From: Candidatus Omnitrophota bacterium
GTDB lineage: Bacteria; Omnitrophota; Gorgyraeia; Gygaellales; JAHJCI01
Assembly (NCBI GenBank): GCA_016783355.1
Contig: JADHWR010000066.1
Location: 1 to 6,043, forward strand
Reading direction: 5' to 3'
Length of the DNA stretch: 6,043 bases
Shown here in pieces: positions 5,434 through 6,043 of this stretch. The position numbers were made by a program, and so were the translations under genes. The number at the start of each line of letters is the position of its first letter. Position 1 is the first letter of the stretch. The notes beneath the pieces were generated by a model. That model was not told the origin of the DNA. It saw only the letters and a program-made list of their open reading frames with translations, and searched no databases.

Positions 5434-6043
5434 ATGTGGCAGATGTTTTTAAAGGGGGGTCCATTAATGTGGCCAATACTGCTTTGTTCGGTATCGGCCT
5501 TAGCAATAATTATTGAGCGTTTTTGGTATTTGCGCAAGATACAGTTTGATACGCAGCAGTTTCTAAATAAGATTTTAGATAAGATGAAACGGCATCAGAT
5601 AAAAGAGGCTTTGGAGATTTGCGAGACGAAGAAAAATCCCATTTCCCGAATTTTAAAGGCGGGCATTCTTAAATACGACCGTGGGCGTCAGCAGATCAAG
5701 GAGGCTATTGAGGATGCAGCTTTATACGAAGAGCCACATTTAGAAAAGAATATGACTGGCTTGGCAACAATCGCTCATATCTCGCCTCTTCTGGGGCTGT
5801 TAGGCACAGTGGTGGGGTTGGTGCGTTGTTTTCAAGTAATCCAGGCGAAGTCGACTGCGTTTCAACCAGTCTCGCCGGGGGATTTAGCAGGAGGAATATG
5901 GGAGGCACTCTTAACTACCGTAGCCGGCCTGCTTGTAGCGATCCCTGCATTTGTCGTTTACAATTATCTTGTTAGTCGGGTAAACAGTTTTCTCCTGGAG
6001 ATGGAGAAGGCATCCACGGAGTTGGTAAATTTCTTAGCCGAAT
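5434..6043 (+). CDS. MotA/TolQ/ExbB-family proton channel protein (3'-truncated)
   Basis: These inner-membrane proteins form the proton-driven pore that, with an ExbD/TolR partner, powers TonB- or Tol-type work at the outer membrane. 203 residues are visible; the family is usually 200-240, so little is missing. Membrane segment 1 is about residues 10-27, followed by a cytoplasmic stretch. Segment 2 (about 108-133) carries the family motif SPLLGLLGTVVG, and segment 3 (about 150-180) carries GGIWEALLTTVAGLLVAIPA. By alignment from memory, E157 corresponds to E. coli ExbB E176, T125 to T148 and T162 to T181, the polar residues of the proton path, so the channel looks functional. A tryptophan precedes the key glutamate where alanine or serine is more common. 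The start at 5434 is backed by an AGAGGA site. The sequence cannot separate ExbB from TolQ, so no symbol is given. An ExbD/TolR gene would be expected just beyond the window. Confidence 0.94.
   Translation, partial: MWQMFLKGGPLMWPILLCSVSALAIIIERFWYLRKIQFDTQQFLNKILDKMKRHQIKEALEICETKKNPISRILKAGILKYDRGRQQIKEAIEDAALYEEPHLEKNMTGLATIAHISPLLGLLGTVVGLVRCFQVIQAKSTAFQPVSPGDLAGGIWEALLTTVAGLLVAIPAFVVYNYLVSRVNSFLLEMEKASTELVNFLAE

Noticed and set aside
5705..5908. Minus-strand 67-codon frame opposite the channel gene
   Set aside because: It sits opposite the conserved second and third membrane segments of the MotA/TolQ/ExbB protein and has no features of its own.

Overview
The window holds three genes, all on the + strand: the 3' part of uvrA (nucleotide excision repair), a complete gene for an exported 820-residue tetratricopeptide-repeat (TPR) protein, and the 5' part of a MotA/TolQ/ExbB-family proton-channel gene. 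No RNA gene, CRISPR array, transposase or phage gene is visible. A signal peptide on the TPR protein next to an ExbB/TolQ-type channel suggests a Gram-negative (diderm) bacterium with a Tol/Ton-like energised envelope system. Moderate-to-low GC and many small palindromic repeats are compatible with an uncultured lineage such as Omnitrophota or its relatives, but that placement is a guess and cannot be settled from this window.

Layout. Positions 1-2436 are uvrA, open at the left edge and lacking roughly the first 120 codons. Its reading frame contains a 34-bp perfect palindrome (239-272), and the 30 bp at 241-270 add ten residues, without a frameshift, that UvrA proteins normally lack. Positions 2437-2548 are a short gap filled almost entirely by an 86-bp imperfect inverted repeat made of eight GCAGAT-like words in phased spacing. 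It ends five bases before the next start codon. Positions 2549-5011 encode the TPR protein. Positions 5012-5433 are a 422-bp gene-free stretch packed with secondary structure: a perfect 11-bp hairpin after the TPR gene, then two consecutive units, each made of a nested inverted-repeat module followed by a 65-bp hairpin-bearing repeat. The two 65-bp copies are 64/65 identical and 189 bp apart. Positions 5434-6043 are the channel gene, which runs off the right edge.

Function. UvrA belongs to DNA repair and is probably unrelated to what follows. The TPR protein and the channel protein plausibly belong together: periplasmic or outer-membrane TPR proteins are often encoded beside ExbB/TolQ, ExbD/TolR and TonB-like genes, which would be expected just past the right edge. 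The most unusual content is the repeats: at least four structurally different palindromic families in 6 kb, one inside an essential-type repair gene and two touching translation-initiation regions.
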